Source of the DNA: CAVVYV01 sp963752585 | GTDB lineage: Bacteria; Actinomycetota; Thermoleophilia; Solirubrobacterales; 70-9 | NCBI GenBank assembly: GCA_963752585.1 | Contig: CAVVYV010000008.1 | Span: forward strand, 682,001 to 746,000 | DNA length: 64,000 nt | Direction of reading: 5' to 3' | Shown: piece after piece, positions 20,027 through 28,854 of the stretch | Position numbering within the stretch: the first letter of the stretch is position 1 | Layout: each line of letters starts with the position of its first letter | The notes under the pieces: generated by a model | Databases searched by the model: none | Told to the model about the DNA's origin: nothing | What the model saw: only the letters and a program-made list of their open reading frames with translations | Program-made: the position numbers and the translations under genes

Positions 20027-22371
20027 AGCCGTCGCGGCTCGGTCCGTCCCTCGGGGCGGACGCTGCGCTTGCGCATCCACTCGGCGAGGTAGTAGCTGCC
20101 GATCACGAACGCGAGGGCGCCGATCTGGCCGCCGACCGTCTCCCAGGTCGGGAAGACGCCGAGCCAGGTGCCCATCCACAGCGGCAGGTCGAAGTCGATC
20201 GGGGTGATCGGGACCCAGCCGACTCCCTGGAGGACCCGCATCGTGTTGCCGACCATCACGACCAGCACCAGCGAGATCAGCGCGCCGGTGACGATCAGCA
20301 TCCGCTTGTACGGGAGCTTGCGCTCGAGGGCGAAGGTGATCGCCCCAACTACCGCGGTGAAGACGAGGCCCAGCGAGACCCCCGCGAGGACGATCCCGAT
20401 CCCGGCCTCGAGCTGGAGGGCCTGAAGGAAGAGCACGGTTTCGAAGCCCTCGCGGAAGACGCTGGTGAAGCCGAGCAGGTAAAGGCCGGCCACCGTCGCA
20501 CCGGCGGCGACTCCGGTCGTTCCTGCGGCCCCGACCAGGGCCTTGCCGCGCTTGCGGTGGCCGGCGATCCACTCGGTCCAGTAGACGCGATGGAAGAACC
20601 AGTTGAGGACGAGCAGGAGCACGGCGATCGCAACCAGCCCGACGATCGCCTCGAGCTTCTCTCCGTACCGGGCGAGCGACTCGAGGACGAGCACCGAGAC
20701 CGCGAACAGAGCCGCACTCGCCGGCAGCGCCAGCAGCGCCCCGCGGAGGATCGGTCTGCGCAGACGGCGGTTGGCGCCGAGCATGCTCGCGGTGATCGCG
20801 GCGATGATCAGGATCGCCTCGAGGCCCTCGCGGAAGACGATCATCGCGGCGTTGGTGACGACGGCGAATCCCTCCGCTCCTTCGCCGGTGGTCTGCTTGG
20901 CTCGCTCGAGCGACTCGTCGAGGGCCAACCTGGTGTCTCGGATGTCGCGGCCAGAGCCGTCGGAGGCGATCAGCTCGGCGAGGCCCTCGTTGCCCTCGGC
21001 GCCGTACCAGACGTATCCCTCGACCTCGGCGACCAGGTTGGGGTCGAGGCTGTTGAGCAGGCGCTCGGGCCCGAACTCGAAGAAGGCATAGGCGCTGAGC
21101 CGCGCCTGCTCGGCCTGCTCGCGCTCGCCGGCGTTGATCGCGGCCTCCATCTGGTCGAGGCTGATGTCGACCAGGTCGAAGTCGGCCTCGGTGTCGGAGG
21201 CCTTCCACTCCTCGGGGACCATTCCGTCGAGGGCGCCGCTGGCCTCCTCGTGGAGCGCCTCGACCTCGTCGAGCGGGGCGACCGCCCGCCCCTCGTTCGC
21301 ATCCGCGTTGATCCGGTCGAGCTCGTCGAATGCCGCCAGCACCGTCTGGACTCCTTCGGGGTCGCGCTCGGCGAGGACCGACTGGAGGTCGTTGAAGGCG
21401 GCGCGGGCGCCCTCGGTGAACGCGATCGACTCCTGGATCTCGAAGGCGATCGTCACCCGCCCGTCGTCGGTGCCGTGGTCGTACTCCACCGGGACGAGGT
21501 CGAGGAAGCGGGTGAGCTGGTGGGCGCGCCGCGACTGCTCCTCGGCGGTGAACGGCGCCGCCGTGAACCCGGTGAGCGCGCCGATCGCGGCGTCGCGGGC
21601 CAGCCGGTATGCGCGCGAGTCCCCGCGGGCGGCCGCGGCGGCGGCCGCGGCGAACGAGGTGTCGGCGGCGGCCCGGGCGCCCGGGTCGCGCTGCGCCTCG
21701 TACTCGGGAGCGAGGATCCGCCAGTAGCCGGCGGCGAGCGCCGCGTTCTCGGCGAAGGCGGCGTCGAAGCCGCGCTCGTCGGCCTGGGTGGCTTCGTCCA
21801 GGTAGGTCACGAGCCTCGCCTGATAGGCGTCGAGAAGGTCCTTGCGGATGCCGGTGACGGCCTCGTCAGGGGTCGCCTCGCCGGCCTCGAGCTCGTCGAG
21901 GGCGGCGGTCGCATCGACGCCCGGGCGGGTGAAGCGCGTGGCCTGGCGGAAGTCGCGGATCAGGAGCCAGCCGCGGGCGCGTCCGGCCTCGCCCGCAGCC
22001 GCCGCGGCGACCGCGACCTCGAATGCCCCTCGGCGAAGCGCCGCTGTAGCAGTTCCCCGGGCCGCCGCCAGCCGCACCTCGTCGCCGGCGCTCGCCGCTC
22101 GCCCGGCGGCGACGAGGGCGGCGCGCAGATCCCGCAGCGAGCCCGGGGAGGAGGCGGCGAGCTGGCGCTCGAGCCTTCCGGAGACCGCCCCCCCGGCGCC
22201 GCGGACGTCGGCGGCCGCGCTCGCCCCGCTCTCGAGCAGGATGTCCGTCTGGGCGTCGAAGAGCCCGTTGCGGAGCTGCTCGGCCTGCTGCCAAGGGGCC
22301 TCGGCGCGAGCCGCGGGGGCGAGGACGCACGCGGCCGCCGCCGCTGCGAGAGCCACGGCGGCCGCCCGCAT
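19912..22371 (-). CDS. efeU: FTR1-family high-affinity iron permease with large N-terminal exported domain
   Basis: An 819-residue protein. A signal peptide (ALAAAAAACVLAPAARA) leads into about 480 residues of helical, exported domain. The FTR1 membrane domain starts near residue 505. Both REGxE iron-channel motifs are present: REGLEAILIIAA and REGFETVLFLQA. A basic cytoplasmic tail follows. It should carry ferric iron across the membrane with the EfeO-like lipoprotein encoded immediately upstream; ATG 22371 abuts that stop codon. No EfeB peroxidase is seen nearby. The last 38 codons overlap ispH on the other strand, which may be real or may reflect a shifted frame near the end. Confidence 0.88.
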   Translation of the reverse strand: MRAAAVALAAAAAACVLAPAARAEAPWQQAEQLRNGLFDAQTDILLESGASAAADVRGAGGAVSGRLERQLAASSPGSLRDLRAALVAAGRAASAGDEVRLAAARGTATAALRRGAFEVAVAAAAAGEAGRARGWLLIRDFRQATRFTRPGVDATAALDELEAGEATPDEAVTGIRKDLLDAYQARLVTYLDEATQADERGFDAAFAENAALAAGYWRILAPEYEAQRDPGARAAADTSFAAAAAAAARGDSRAYRLARDAAIGALTGFTAAPFTAEEQSRRAHQLTRFLDLVPVEYDHGTDDGRVTIAFEIQESIAFTEGARAAFNDLQSVLAERDPEGVQTVLAAFDELDRINADANEGRAVAPLDEVEALHEEASGALDGMVPEEWKASDTEADFDLVDISLDQMEAAINAGEREQAEQARLSAYAFFEFGPERLLNSLDPNLVAEVEGYVWYGAEGNEGLAELIASDGSGRDIRDTRLALDESLERAKQTTGEGAEGFAVVTNAAMIVFREGLEAILIIAAITASMLGANRRLRRPILRGALLALPASAALFAVSVLVLESLARYGEKLEAIVGLVAIAVLLLVLNWFFHRVYWTEWIAGHRKRGKALVGAAGTTGVAAGATVAGLYLLGFTSVFREGFETVLFLQALQLEAGIGIVLAGVSLGLVFTAVVGAITFALERKLPYKRMLIVTGALISLVLVVMVGNTMRVLQGVGWVPITPIDFDLPLWMGTWLGVFPTWETVGGQIGALAFVIGSYYLAEWMRKRSVRPEGRTEPRRLQPEAAARPSRILEGSMNRTSSSTVLSSEMSEAPRSRK

Positions 22372-23475
22372 CTAGGCCTCCTGCAGCTCTACGTTGAGCT
22401 GCTTGGCGGCCTGGGTCACCTGGCCTGCGATTGCCTCAGCCCGGCGCTGAGCCTCGGCGCCGAGCGTGTCGGCCTCCTCGGCGGTGAACTTCTTGCCGCC
22501 CGCCTCCTGATCGCGCAGGTCCTCGACGTAGGCGAGCAGGTCCTCGAGCTCCCGCCTCGTCTGCTCGGCCTGCTGCGGGTTCTCGGCGGCGATCTGCGGC
22601 TCGACCTGCTTGTAGGTGAGCACGAGGCCGCCGAGGATGTCGGCGATGTCCTGGAGGCGCGAGGCTGCAACGAAGGCCTGCTCGGTCGCTGCGCTGCCGG
22701 CGACGAAGCGGGAGTTCTTCCAGGCCTCGAAGTACTCGCTCATCGTCGGCGTCATCACGGTGATCGCGGTGAACGCGTCGGATGGCGTCGGCACGAACTC
22801 CTGGGCGTCAGCGTCCAGGTCCTTCGCCTGTTGCTCGAACTCCTTCGTCGCGGCCGAGTACACCTCGGCGTCGGGGAGGCCCTCGCCGAAATCGATCGCA
22901 CCGCTCCCGTCAACGTCCCCCTTGACGCCCTTGACAAGGAAGTCCGGGTTGGTCCCGTAGAGCGCGGTCTCGGTGACGAAGAACAGGTTCCCCGGCTGGT
23001 TCAGGGTCTCGCCGTTTGGCAGCTCGAGGCTGTAGGAGACGGCGTTCTCGGGATCGGAAGCATCGGAGCCGGCGTCGATGTCGACGTCGTACTGGGCGAG
23101 GCGGGGGACACCGGCAACGATCCCCTCCATCTCCTCGTAGCTCGGGTTGGCGGCGACGTATGCGCTCTTCGACTGCTCGAGGATCGATTGGACCTCGGCT
23201 CGGTTCTCGGCGAGCATTCGCTCGTAGTCGAAGCCCGACGCCTCGGCAAGCTCGTAGTAGCGGTCCGCCTGCTCGCGCATCCGGGTGACGTTCTCGACCA
23301 GGCTTGCGGTGTGATCGGTCAGGTAGGTCTTGATCGCCGAGAGGTCCGCTCCCCCCGTCGCGGTCTCGGTGGTGTCGCTCTCGTCGTCTCCACAGCCCGG
23401 CCCCGCCAGTGCCACTGCCGCCAGCGAGGTCGCGGCGGCGCCGAATACGCGTCGGCCGAGCGCCCCGTTCTTCAA
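22372..23475 (-). CDS. efeO: EfeO/EfeM-like iron-uptake lipoprotein (imelysin-type)
   Basis: A 367-residue exported protein. TTG 23475 is chosen as start because AGGAG lies six bases upstream. The signal peptide ends in a lipobox-like LAGPGC followed by an acidic stretch (GDDESDTTETATGG). The mature domain is helical, as in M75/imelysin and EfeO proteins, and binds metal for delivery to the FTR1 permease encoded next. It lacks an obvious HxxE pair, so metal coordination is inferred from context. Transcription probably starts near the iron-box-like palindrome at 23516. Confidence 0.75.
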   Translation of the reverse strand: MKNGALGRRVFGAAATSLAAVALAGPGCGDDESDTTETATGGADLSAIKTYLTDHTASLVENVTRMREQADRYYELAEASGFDYERMLAENRAEVQSILEQSKSAYVAANPSYEEMEGIVAGVPRLAQYDVDIDAGSDASDPENAVSYSLELPNGETLNQPGNLFFVTETALYGTNPDFLVKGVKGDVDGSGAIDFGEGLPDAEVYSAATKEFEQQAKDLDADAQEFVPTPSDAFTAITVMTPTMSEYFEAWKNSRFVAGSAATEQAFVAASRLQDIADILGGLVLTYKQVEPQIAAENPQQAEQTRRELEDLLAYVEDLRDQEAGGKKFTAEEADTLGAEAQRRAEAIAGQVTQAAKQLNVELQEA

Positions 23476-23515
23476 CTTCGTCTCCTTTCGATTCGAATAG
23501 CAAGGCGCCTCCCGC

Positions 23516-23529
23516 TTAGGGCACCCTAA
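23516..23529. promoter_or_regulatory. iron-box-like palindrome upstream of efeO-efeU
   Basis: Perfect inverted repeat TTAGGG-CA-CCCTAA, extendable by one base pair on each side. A further half-site, TTAGGG, follows at 23537. The TTAGG/CCTAA ends match the ends of DtxR/IdeR iron boxes, although the core is shorter than the usual 19 bp. It lies 40 bp before the efeO start, so iron-dependent repression of the operon is a fair inference. Confidence 0.5.
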
Positions 23530-23576
23530 GAGGGCGTTAGGGTATCCGAATTCCAACTGGGACGGTAGGAGATCCC

Positions 23577-24401
23577 TCAGGCCGGGGGCGCGGCGGCGAA
23601 CTGGACGGAGTAGATCGCCACTCCCGCCGAGGGCCGGAGCTCGAGCGAGTGCCGCTCGGTCCGCTCATGAGCGGTGAGCTCGTAAAGGCCGGGGCGGGGG
23701 ACCGCCACCGGCTCGAGCGGAGTGCCGTCGAGCCGGACGGCGATCTCGCCGCGGCCGTCGACGGCCGCGTGGGCTCCGCCCGCCTCGTAGTCGAGCTCAA
23801 GCCTCTCGCGCTCGTCCCCTGGTCGCCAGGGCCGCTCCAGCCCTCCGCCAGGGAACAGCTCCGGCGTCGGCGCCACCACCCTGGCGCCGGGCTCGTCCGA
23901 CGGCCTAAGCGGCTCCAGCGGCGACGGCCACTCCTGCCCGTTCGGCGCCGCGTCCCGAAGGGCCTCCTGGATCGCCTCCTCGGTGGCGCGGTACTCGCCC
24001 TCGCCGAGGTGGTACCAGCGAAGGGCGCCGCCGCGACCCCAGAGGAAGAGGGCGGGCCAGCCGTGGGGCTCGTATTCGCGCCAGATCCGCAACTCGGGAT
24101 CGAGGGCCGTCGGCCAGCCGATCCCGAGGCTGGGCAGCGCCTCGGCAACCGCCTCGGGCGAGCGGGTGAAGGGAAACCGCGGGGAGTGAACGCCGAGCAC
24201 CGTCAGCCCGGTTTCCCGGTAGCGCTCTCGCCACGCGACCAGATAGGGGAGGGCGCGAACGCTGTTCAGCTGGGCGAGGTCGAAGAAGTGGACCAGCGCC
24301 GGGCCCGCCGCCAGGGCTCGCTCGAACCTCGGCGGCTCGCCGACCCAGTCGGTGTCGGGCGGAAACGGGGGAGCGGCGATGTCTGCGCGTGAGGGTCGCA
24401 A
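23577..24401 (-). CDS. thioredoxin-fold protein without the redox cysteines
   Basis: A 274-residue protein. Its first 160 residues resemble the thioredoxin-like domain of DipZ/TlpA-type proteins (FFDLAQLNSVRALPYLVAWRERY, VLGVHSPRFPF, HGWPALFLW). The family normally has a CxxC at the position where this protein reads LAQLNSV, so disulfide chemistry is not possible here. The C-terminal 100 residues are beta-rich, like the DipZ carbohydrate-binding-like extension. No signal peptide is seen with TTG 24401. It precedes efeO on the same strand but is separated by the iron-box region. Confidence 0.65.
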   Translation of the reverse strand: MRPSRADIAAPPFPPDTDWVGEPPRFERALAAGPALVHFFDLAQLNSVRALPYLVAWRERYRETGLTVLGVHSPRFPFTRSPEAVAEALPSLGIGWPTALDPELRIWREYEPHGWPALFLWGRGGALRWYHLGEGEYRATEEAIQEALRDAAPNGQEWPSPLEPLRPSDEPGARVVAPTPELFPGGGLERPWRPGDERERLELDYEAGGAHAAVDGRGEIAVRLDGTPLEPVAVPRPGLYELTAHERTERHSLELRPSAGVAIYSVQFAAAPPA

Positions 24402-24468
24402 GGCCGCGGAGCATCCCAGGTATGCTCATCGCCGTTCCAGTGTCAGCGATCGAGTGAGGTGAGCCAGC

Positions 24469-25085
24469 GTGAGTGGATCGGTGTGGCAGAGAATCGAGGA
24501 GAGTCGCGCGCGGCACAACGTGCTCGAGCATCCCTTCTACGTTCGCTGGTCGGCCGGTGAGCTGAGCCGCGACGAGCTCGCCGCCTACGCGGGCCAGTAC
24601 CGCCACGCCACCGAGGCGATCGCGAGACTCTGCTCCGACGCTGCCGACGCTGCTCCCGCCGCGCACCGCGGGGAGATCGAGGGCCATGCGAACGAGGAGC
24701 AAGGCCACATCAAGCTCTGGGACGACTTCGTTGAGGCGACCGGCGGCGAGATCGGCGCCGAGCCCACCCCGGAACGGCCGACTGCGTCCGCGCCTGGACC
24801 GAGCCGAATGGGTACCTCGCCGCGCTCGCACGCCTCTACGCGATCGAGAGCGGACAGCCCGAGATCTCGCGGATCAAGCGCGAGGGCCTGGCCCGGTTCT
24901 ATGGAATCGACGGGGGCCCCGGCAGCGAGTACTTCGTGGTCCACGAGCGAAGCGACGAGGATCACGCGGAGGAGTCGAGGCGCCTGATCTCCGAGGAGAT
25001 GGATCCCGCCGACGAGGACGCGATCGTCGAGGCGGCCGAGTCCGCCTTCCGCGCCAACTTGCGGCTGCTCGACGGCGTCAGCTGA
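24469..25085 (+). CDS. CADD/PqqC-like heme-oxygenase-fold diiron protein (one frameshift)
   Basis: About 205 residues from GTG 24469 with GAGGTGA upstream. The fold resembles TenA/PqqC. The metal ligands of the heme-oxygenase-like diiron oxidase group are visible: Glu and His in ANEEQGHIKLW, Glu in YAIESGQPE, and an H-x3-D-x2-H triad in VHERSDEDHAEE. This ligand pattern matches Chlamydia CADD, which makes p-aminobenzoate from its own tyrosine, better than cofactor-free PqqC or TenA. A one-base shift near 24775 splits the gene. It heads a plus-strand cluster of membrane and exported proteins. The reaction here is unknown. Confidence 0.75.
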
Positions 25086-25101
25086 GCGCGGCCGGGGCGG
25101 C

Positions 25102-25293
25102 GTGAAGGTTCGCGACCGCGCCATCGGGATCGTCCTCGGGATCCTGCTCGGGCTGGCGGTGATCATCTTGTTCCTCTTTCTCGGCAGCCGGGAGGCGATC
25201 GACACGCCCGACATCTCGGGCGACGTGCCGCAGGAGCAGACGACCACCACGGCGCCGGCGCCCGCTCCGAATCCGGAGCCCGGCGGCCCTTGA
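25102..25293 (+). CDS. small single-pass membrane protein
   Basis: A 63-residue protein from GTG 25102, with one strong hydrophobic helix (IGIVLGILLGLAVIILFLFL) after a short basic N-terminus. A Thr/Pro/Ala-rich outer tail follows (TTTTAPAPAPNPEPGGP). It begins 16 bases after the CADD-like gene and is probably in the same operon. No family is known to me. Confidence 0.6.
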   Translation: MKVRDRAIGIVLGILLGLAVIILFLFLGSREAIDTPDISGDVPQEQTTTTAPAPAPNPEPGGP

Positions 25294-25356
25294 TCTGGGG
25301 CTAAGCCGGATCTGGTTCCGTTCGCCGGCTGACAACGAGCAAAGGAGGCGTCACTG

Positions 25357-25789
25357 ATGCAATCGACGACTGCGAGGATCGGGGTGCTGGCGGCGGTCGT
25401 GGCCGCCGCCGCCGTCCTATTCATCGTCCTCAGCGGGGACGATGACGACGGAGCGGAGACGGCGACCACTACGGCGACGGCCTCCGGTGGGACGACGACC
25501 GAGGTCACCCAGCCCGCGGGCCCACCGGTGATCACGGTCCGCGACGGGAAGCCGGTCGGCGGGGTCCAGGACCTGACCTTCGAGAAAGGCGATCGGGTTC
25601 GGTTCGATGTCCGGCTCGACCAACCCGCCGAGGAGGTCCACGTGCACGGCTACGACCTCGATGTAGCCGGCCGACACCAGTCCGGTCAAGGTCAGCTTCC
25701 CGGCGGACATCGACGGCATCTTCGAGGTCGAGGTCCACAGCCATGAGCTCGGCGGCATCGAGATCGCGAAGCTGACGGTCAATCCCTAG
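25357..25789 (+). CDS. secreted cupredoxin-like domain protein (one frameshift)
   Basis: About 143 residues: an N-terminal membrane anchor (VLAAVVAAAAVLFIVLS), an acidic/Thr-rich linker, then a small beta-sandwich domain (VITVRDGKPVGG, DRVRFDVRLDQPAEEVHVHGYD, FEVEVHSHELGG, IAKLTVNP). The HVHGYD and HSHE sites are well placed to bind a metal, although the classical Cu ligand set with Cys is absent. One base is out of step near 25675. GGAGG is about 10 bases before the ATG. It lies directly before the large membrane protein gene, so the two may cooperate. Confidence 0.65.
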
Positions 25790-25794
25790 CCCGC

Positions 25795-27264
25795 GTGATC
25801 GCGCGGGCCCTGAAGCCGGCGGTCCATCCGGCGACGGTGTTCGCCGCCGCTGGATGTGCCGGCCTGGTCGCCGTCCTCGCCTTTCCTGAGGTCGCATCCG
25901 CGCACGCCCTGGTCGGCCGCCAGGACCTGCCGGTCCCCGCCTGGCTCTTCGCCTGGGGGGCGTCGCTGGTCCTGATCGTCTCCTTCGCGCTGCTCTCGGT
26001 CGCCTGGACGAGGGCCCGCCTCCAGGAGGAGGAATGGCGGCCGCTCCCGTCCTGGCTCTCGGCGGTCCTGCTCGGCCCGGTCACCCAGTTCATCTGCGGG
26101 CTCGCCGGGGTGGGACTGCTCTTCCTCGTCGTCTACGCGGGGCTCGAGGGGACCGAGGACGCGATCCACAACTTCGCGATCATCTTCGTCTTCTACACGT
26201 TCTGGCTCGGCCTGGTGCTGGCCAGCGTCCTCCTCGGCGACGTCTTCCGGGCCTTCAACCCGTGGCGGGCGATCGGGCGGGCCTTCTCGGCAGTCTTCCG
26301 GTTGATCGCAGGGCAGTCGGCGCCCTCGCCGCTGATCTATCCGGAGCGCCTCGGGCGCTGGCCGGCGGTAGCCGGGGTGATCGGGTTCATCTGGTTCGAG
26401 CTGATCCACGGTGCGGGGGTGGCGCCCGATCCGGGAGACGTTGCCACCGCGACGGTCGTCTACAGCGCGATCACCTTCGTCTGCATGGCGCTGTTCGGGG
26501 TCGATCAGTGGATCGAGCGAGGTGAGGCGTTCTCGGCCTACTTCGGGATGTTCGCGAGGCTCTCCGTGTTCGAAGCGCGCGAGGGCCGGATCGGCCGCCG
26601 CCGGTTCCTCACCGGAGCGCCCGCCTGGCCGGGGCTGCCGGGTTCGGCGGCGCTGGTGCTCGCCTCGATCGGGGTGACCAGCTTCGACGGGGCCCAGGAG
26701 GGAGCGCTGAAGTCGGCGATCAACTCGACCTTCAACAGCATCCACGACCTCGGGTTCGGCACGATCGCCACCTTCCGGATCACCAACAGCCTCTGGCTGG
26801 CGGTCGTCCTCGCCGGCGTCTGCCTCCTCTACTGGCTGGGCATCCGCGGGATGCACACGGTCAGCGGCTCGCCTCGCGCGCGCGAGCTCGCGCGCTCGTT
26901 CGCCCACACCCTGATCCCGATCGCCCTCGCCTACCTCGTCGCCCACTACTTCAGCGCCTTCGTCTACCAGGAGCAGGCGCAGTTCACCTACATCCTCTCC
27001 GACCCACTCGGCGACGGCTCCGATCTCTTCGGCACCGCCGGGGGCGGGATCGACTACGGCTTGATCAGCTCGAACGCGATCTGGTACGTCCAGGTCGGGG
27101 CGCTCGTCGCGGGCCACGTCACCGCGCTCACCCTCGCCCACGACCGCGCCCTCGCGGTCTACGGCGACGTCAGGTCGGCGACCCGCTCGCAGTACTTCAT
27201 GCTCGCGGTGATGGTCGGCTTCACCTGCTTCGGGCTCTTCCTGCTCTCGCAGGCGAACGCCTAG
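25795..27264 (+). CDS. large polytopic membrane protein (relatives annotated as fenitrothion hydrolase)
   Basis: A 489-residue protein with about 11-12 hydrophobic helices. A conserved outer segment, SAHALVGRQDLPVPAWLF, follows the first helix. Other actinobacterial proteins with this segment are commonly labelled fenitrothion hydrolase-like after FedB, but a hydrolase role here is unproven. A permease or membrane-bound enzyme is equally possible. It starts (GTG 25795) six bases after the cupredoxin-like gene. Its stop overlaps the stop of the convergent lipoprotein gene in a shared CTAG. Confidence 0.7.
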   Translation: MIARALKPAVHPATVFAAAGCAGLVAVLAFPEVASAHALVGRQDLPVPAWLFAWGASLVLIVSFALLSVAWTRARLQEEEWRPLPSWLSAVLLGPVTQFICGLAGVGLLFLVVYAGLEGTEDAIHNFAIIFVFYTFWLGLVLASVLLGDVFRAFNPWRAIGRAFSAVFRLIAGQSAPSPLIYPERLGRWPAVAGVIGFIWFELIHGAGVAPDPGDVATATVVYSAITFVCMALFGVDQWIERGEAFSAYFGMFARLSVFEAREGRIGRRRFLTGAPAWPGLPGSAALVLASIGVTSFDGAQEGALKSAINSTFNSIHDLGFGTIATFRITNSLWLAVVLAGVCLLYWLGIRGMHTVSGSPRARELARSFAHTLIPIALAYLVAHYFSAFVYQEQAQFTYILSDPLGDGSDLFGTAGGGIDYGLISSNAIWYVQVGALVAGHVTALTLAHDRALAVYGDVRSATRSQYFMLAVMVGFTCFGLFLLSQANA

Positions 27265-27716
27265 GGCTCCTCTTCGGCCAGCCGCTGGATCGCGACCGCG
27301 AGGCGCTGCGCCTCGATCCCGGCGCCTCCTTCGAGGATCACCACGATGTTCGCCGCCTCGTAGCAGAGGAGGTCGGCGGAGTCACGGCAGGCCCTCATTC
27401 CCTCCTCGGCGTCGCCGGTGCTCTCGTAGACGGCGAGGGAGCCGCCCCCGTGCTCGTGACCGTGCTCCTCCTCGGTTCCCTGTTCTCCCTCGTGTCCGGC
27501 CTCCTCGCCCTCCAGCGGCTCCAGGGTGACCGCGTAGAGCTCCTTGTTCTCGTCCTCGGTGTGGAGCGGCTCCCCGAGCGTCATCTCGACCCCCTGCTCG
27601 TTCACGTCGGCGACGAACTCATCCGCGCTCAGTGTCCGCTCCTCCGTGCAGCTCGGCAGTGCCAATGCCAGCGCTGCAGTCGCCAGTCCCACCAGCAGTC
27701 CCCTCGTGCCCCTCAT
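27261..27716 (-). CDS. His/Glu-rich lipoprotein of unknown function
   Basis: A 151-residue protein from ATG 27716, chosen because a clean signal peptide with lipobox follows it (GLATAALALALPSC). The mature part has a Glu/His-rich loop (HEGEQGTEEEHGHEHGGG) that could bind zinc, copper or nickel. A conserved Cys pair lies near the end (RACRDSADLLCYEAAN). It converges on the polytopic protein gene with overlapping stop codons. Confidence 0.65.
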   Translation of the reverse strand: MRGTRGLLVGLATAALALALPSCTEERTLSADEFVADVNEQGVEMTLGEPLHTEDENKELYAVTLEPLEGEEAGHEGEQGTEEEHGHEHGGGSLAVYESTGDAEEGMRACRDSADLLCYEAANIVVILEGGAGIEAQRLAVAIQRLAEEEP

Positions 27717-27774
27717 GACATCAGGGTTGCAGCCAGGACCAGGGAACGGGGTCCGGAGGCACGAATCGGAGGGG

Positions 27775-28647
27775 ATGGGCAGAGGACGGTCGAACGCCGC
27801 GTGCCGCGCCTCGAGGCGACTGGCCCTGGCTGCGCTGTTGCTGGCCGGGGCCTGGGCGGGGGCTGCGTCCGCTCCAGCCGCCACGCCGGGGGGCGGCCAG
27901 GCTGCCCCTGGAAACCCTCAGGTGGGCGCCGTGGGCTGCCTCACCCGCTGCATCGGCCCCGCCAGCGGGGTCGTGCGCTCGCGGGTGAAGATCACCGGCA
28001 GCGACCTCGGCAACACGGTTCTCGTCTCGTTCCCCGGCAGGCGCGGCAAGCGAGCCAAGGACCGCTCGCCGGTGGTGAAGCCGAGCGGCGCGGTGCTCGC
28101 CAAGGTGCCCGCCAAAGCCCTGAGCGGGCCGGTCAGGGTCGCCGACTCCTTCGGTCAGTTCAACGACTCAGCCACCGCCTTCATTGTCGGCACCAAGGCG
28201 CAGCTGCGGGCGGCCCGGCTCGGATTCATCTTCCCGGTGCGAGGGCCGCACAACTTCGGCGGCCCGGAGGCACGGTTCGGCGCTCCCCGCGACGGCCATC
28301 TGCACCAGGGCCAGGACGTGATCGCCGCCTGCGGCACGATCCTCGCGGTGGTCCACGGCGGCGTCGTTAAGGCCGCCGGCTTCCAGATCGGTGGTGCCGG
28401 CAACTACGTGGTGATCGACGGCGCCGACGTCGAGCAGGACTACGCCTATATGCACCTGCTGAACCCGTCGCCGCTCGTGTTCGGTCAGGCCGTCAGCACC
28501 GGCGAGAAGGTCGGAAAGGTTGGTGCCACCGGCCACACGACCGGCTGCCATCTGCACTTCGAGCTCTGGGTCGGCCCAGGCTGGTACACCGGCGGGGGCC
28601 CGATCGACCCCTTGCCGCTACTCCAGTACTGGGACAGCTACTCCTAG
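27775..28647 (+). CDS. secreted M23-family peptidase (LytM-like)
   Basis: A 290-residue exported protein with a signal peptide (RLALAALLLAGAWAGAASA). An IPT/Ig-like domain lies at residues 45-135 and a C-terminal M23 domain follows. The zinc ligands appear as H-x3-D (HLHQGQDV) and H-x-H (CHLHFELW). These enzymes cut peptide bridges in peptidoglycan. ATG 27775 has GGAGGGG just upstream; the longer open frame lacks a signal peptide. It is divergent from the His-rich lipoprotein gene. Confidence 0.85.
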   Translation: MGRGRSNAACRASRRLALAALLLAGAWAGAASAPAATPGGGQAAPGNPQVGAVGCLTRCIGPASGVVRSRVKITGSDLGNTVLVSFPGRRGKRAKDRSPVVKPSGAVLAKVPAKALSGPVRVADSFGQFNDSATAFIVGTKAQLRAARLGFIFPVRGPHNFGGPEARFGAPRDGHLHQGQDVIAACGTILAVVHGGVVKAAGFQIGGAGNYVVIDGADVEQDYAYMHLLNPSPLVFGQAVSTGEKVGKVGATGHTTGCHLHFELWVGPGWYTGGGPIDPLPLLQYWDSYS

Positions 28648-28854
28648 GCAGGCTCGACCGGCGCGTCCAATGCGTTCCAGTCGGCCTCGCTCGCGAACTT
28701 GGTCAGCTTCGAGCCGTTGTGCGTCGCCCGGAATGCGTAGCGCACGCTCTGCTTGCCCGTCTTTGTCGTCGTCTCGTACTTGACCTTGCGCACCTCGGAC
28801 TCCGGTACCTGCACCTTCTCTCGCTTCTTCACGTCGTAGAACTCGATTGCGCAT
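28644..28854 (-). CDS. small conserved protein (about 70 residues), frameshift at the start
   Basis: The frame holding AIEFYDVKKREKVQVPESEV, followed by TKFASEADWNALDAP, looks like a compact basic/acidic domain of about 70 residues. A well-placed GAGAGGAG followed by ATG 28854 is one base out of register with that frame. The true N-terminus is therefore probably M-R-A-I-E-F, with an error near 28848. The family has no function I know. It ends four bases into the M23 gene end on the other strand. Confidence 0.5.

Noticed and set aside
19711..23529. A 1272-residue open frame on the plus strand
   Set aside because: It is antisense to the FTR1 permease and EfeO genes, has low-complexity Arg/Gly/Leu-rich translation with no recognisable domain, and arises because GC-rich third positions remove stops on the opposite strand.
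25786..27141. A 451-residue open frame on the minus strand
   Set aside because: Its translation is almost all Asp/Glu/Arg/Pro and mirrors the membrane protein gene on the plus strand, so it is a shadow.
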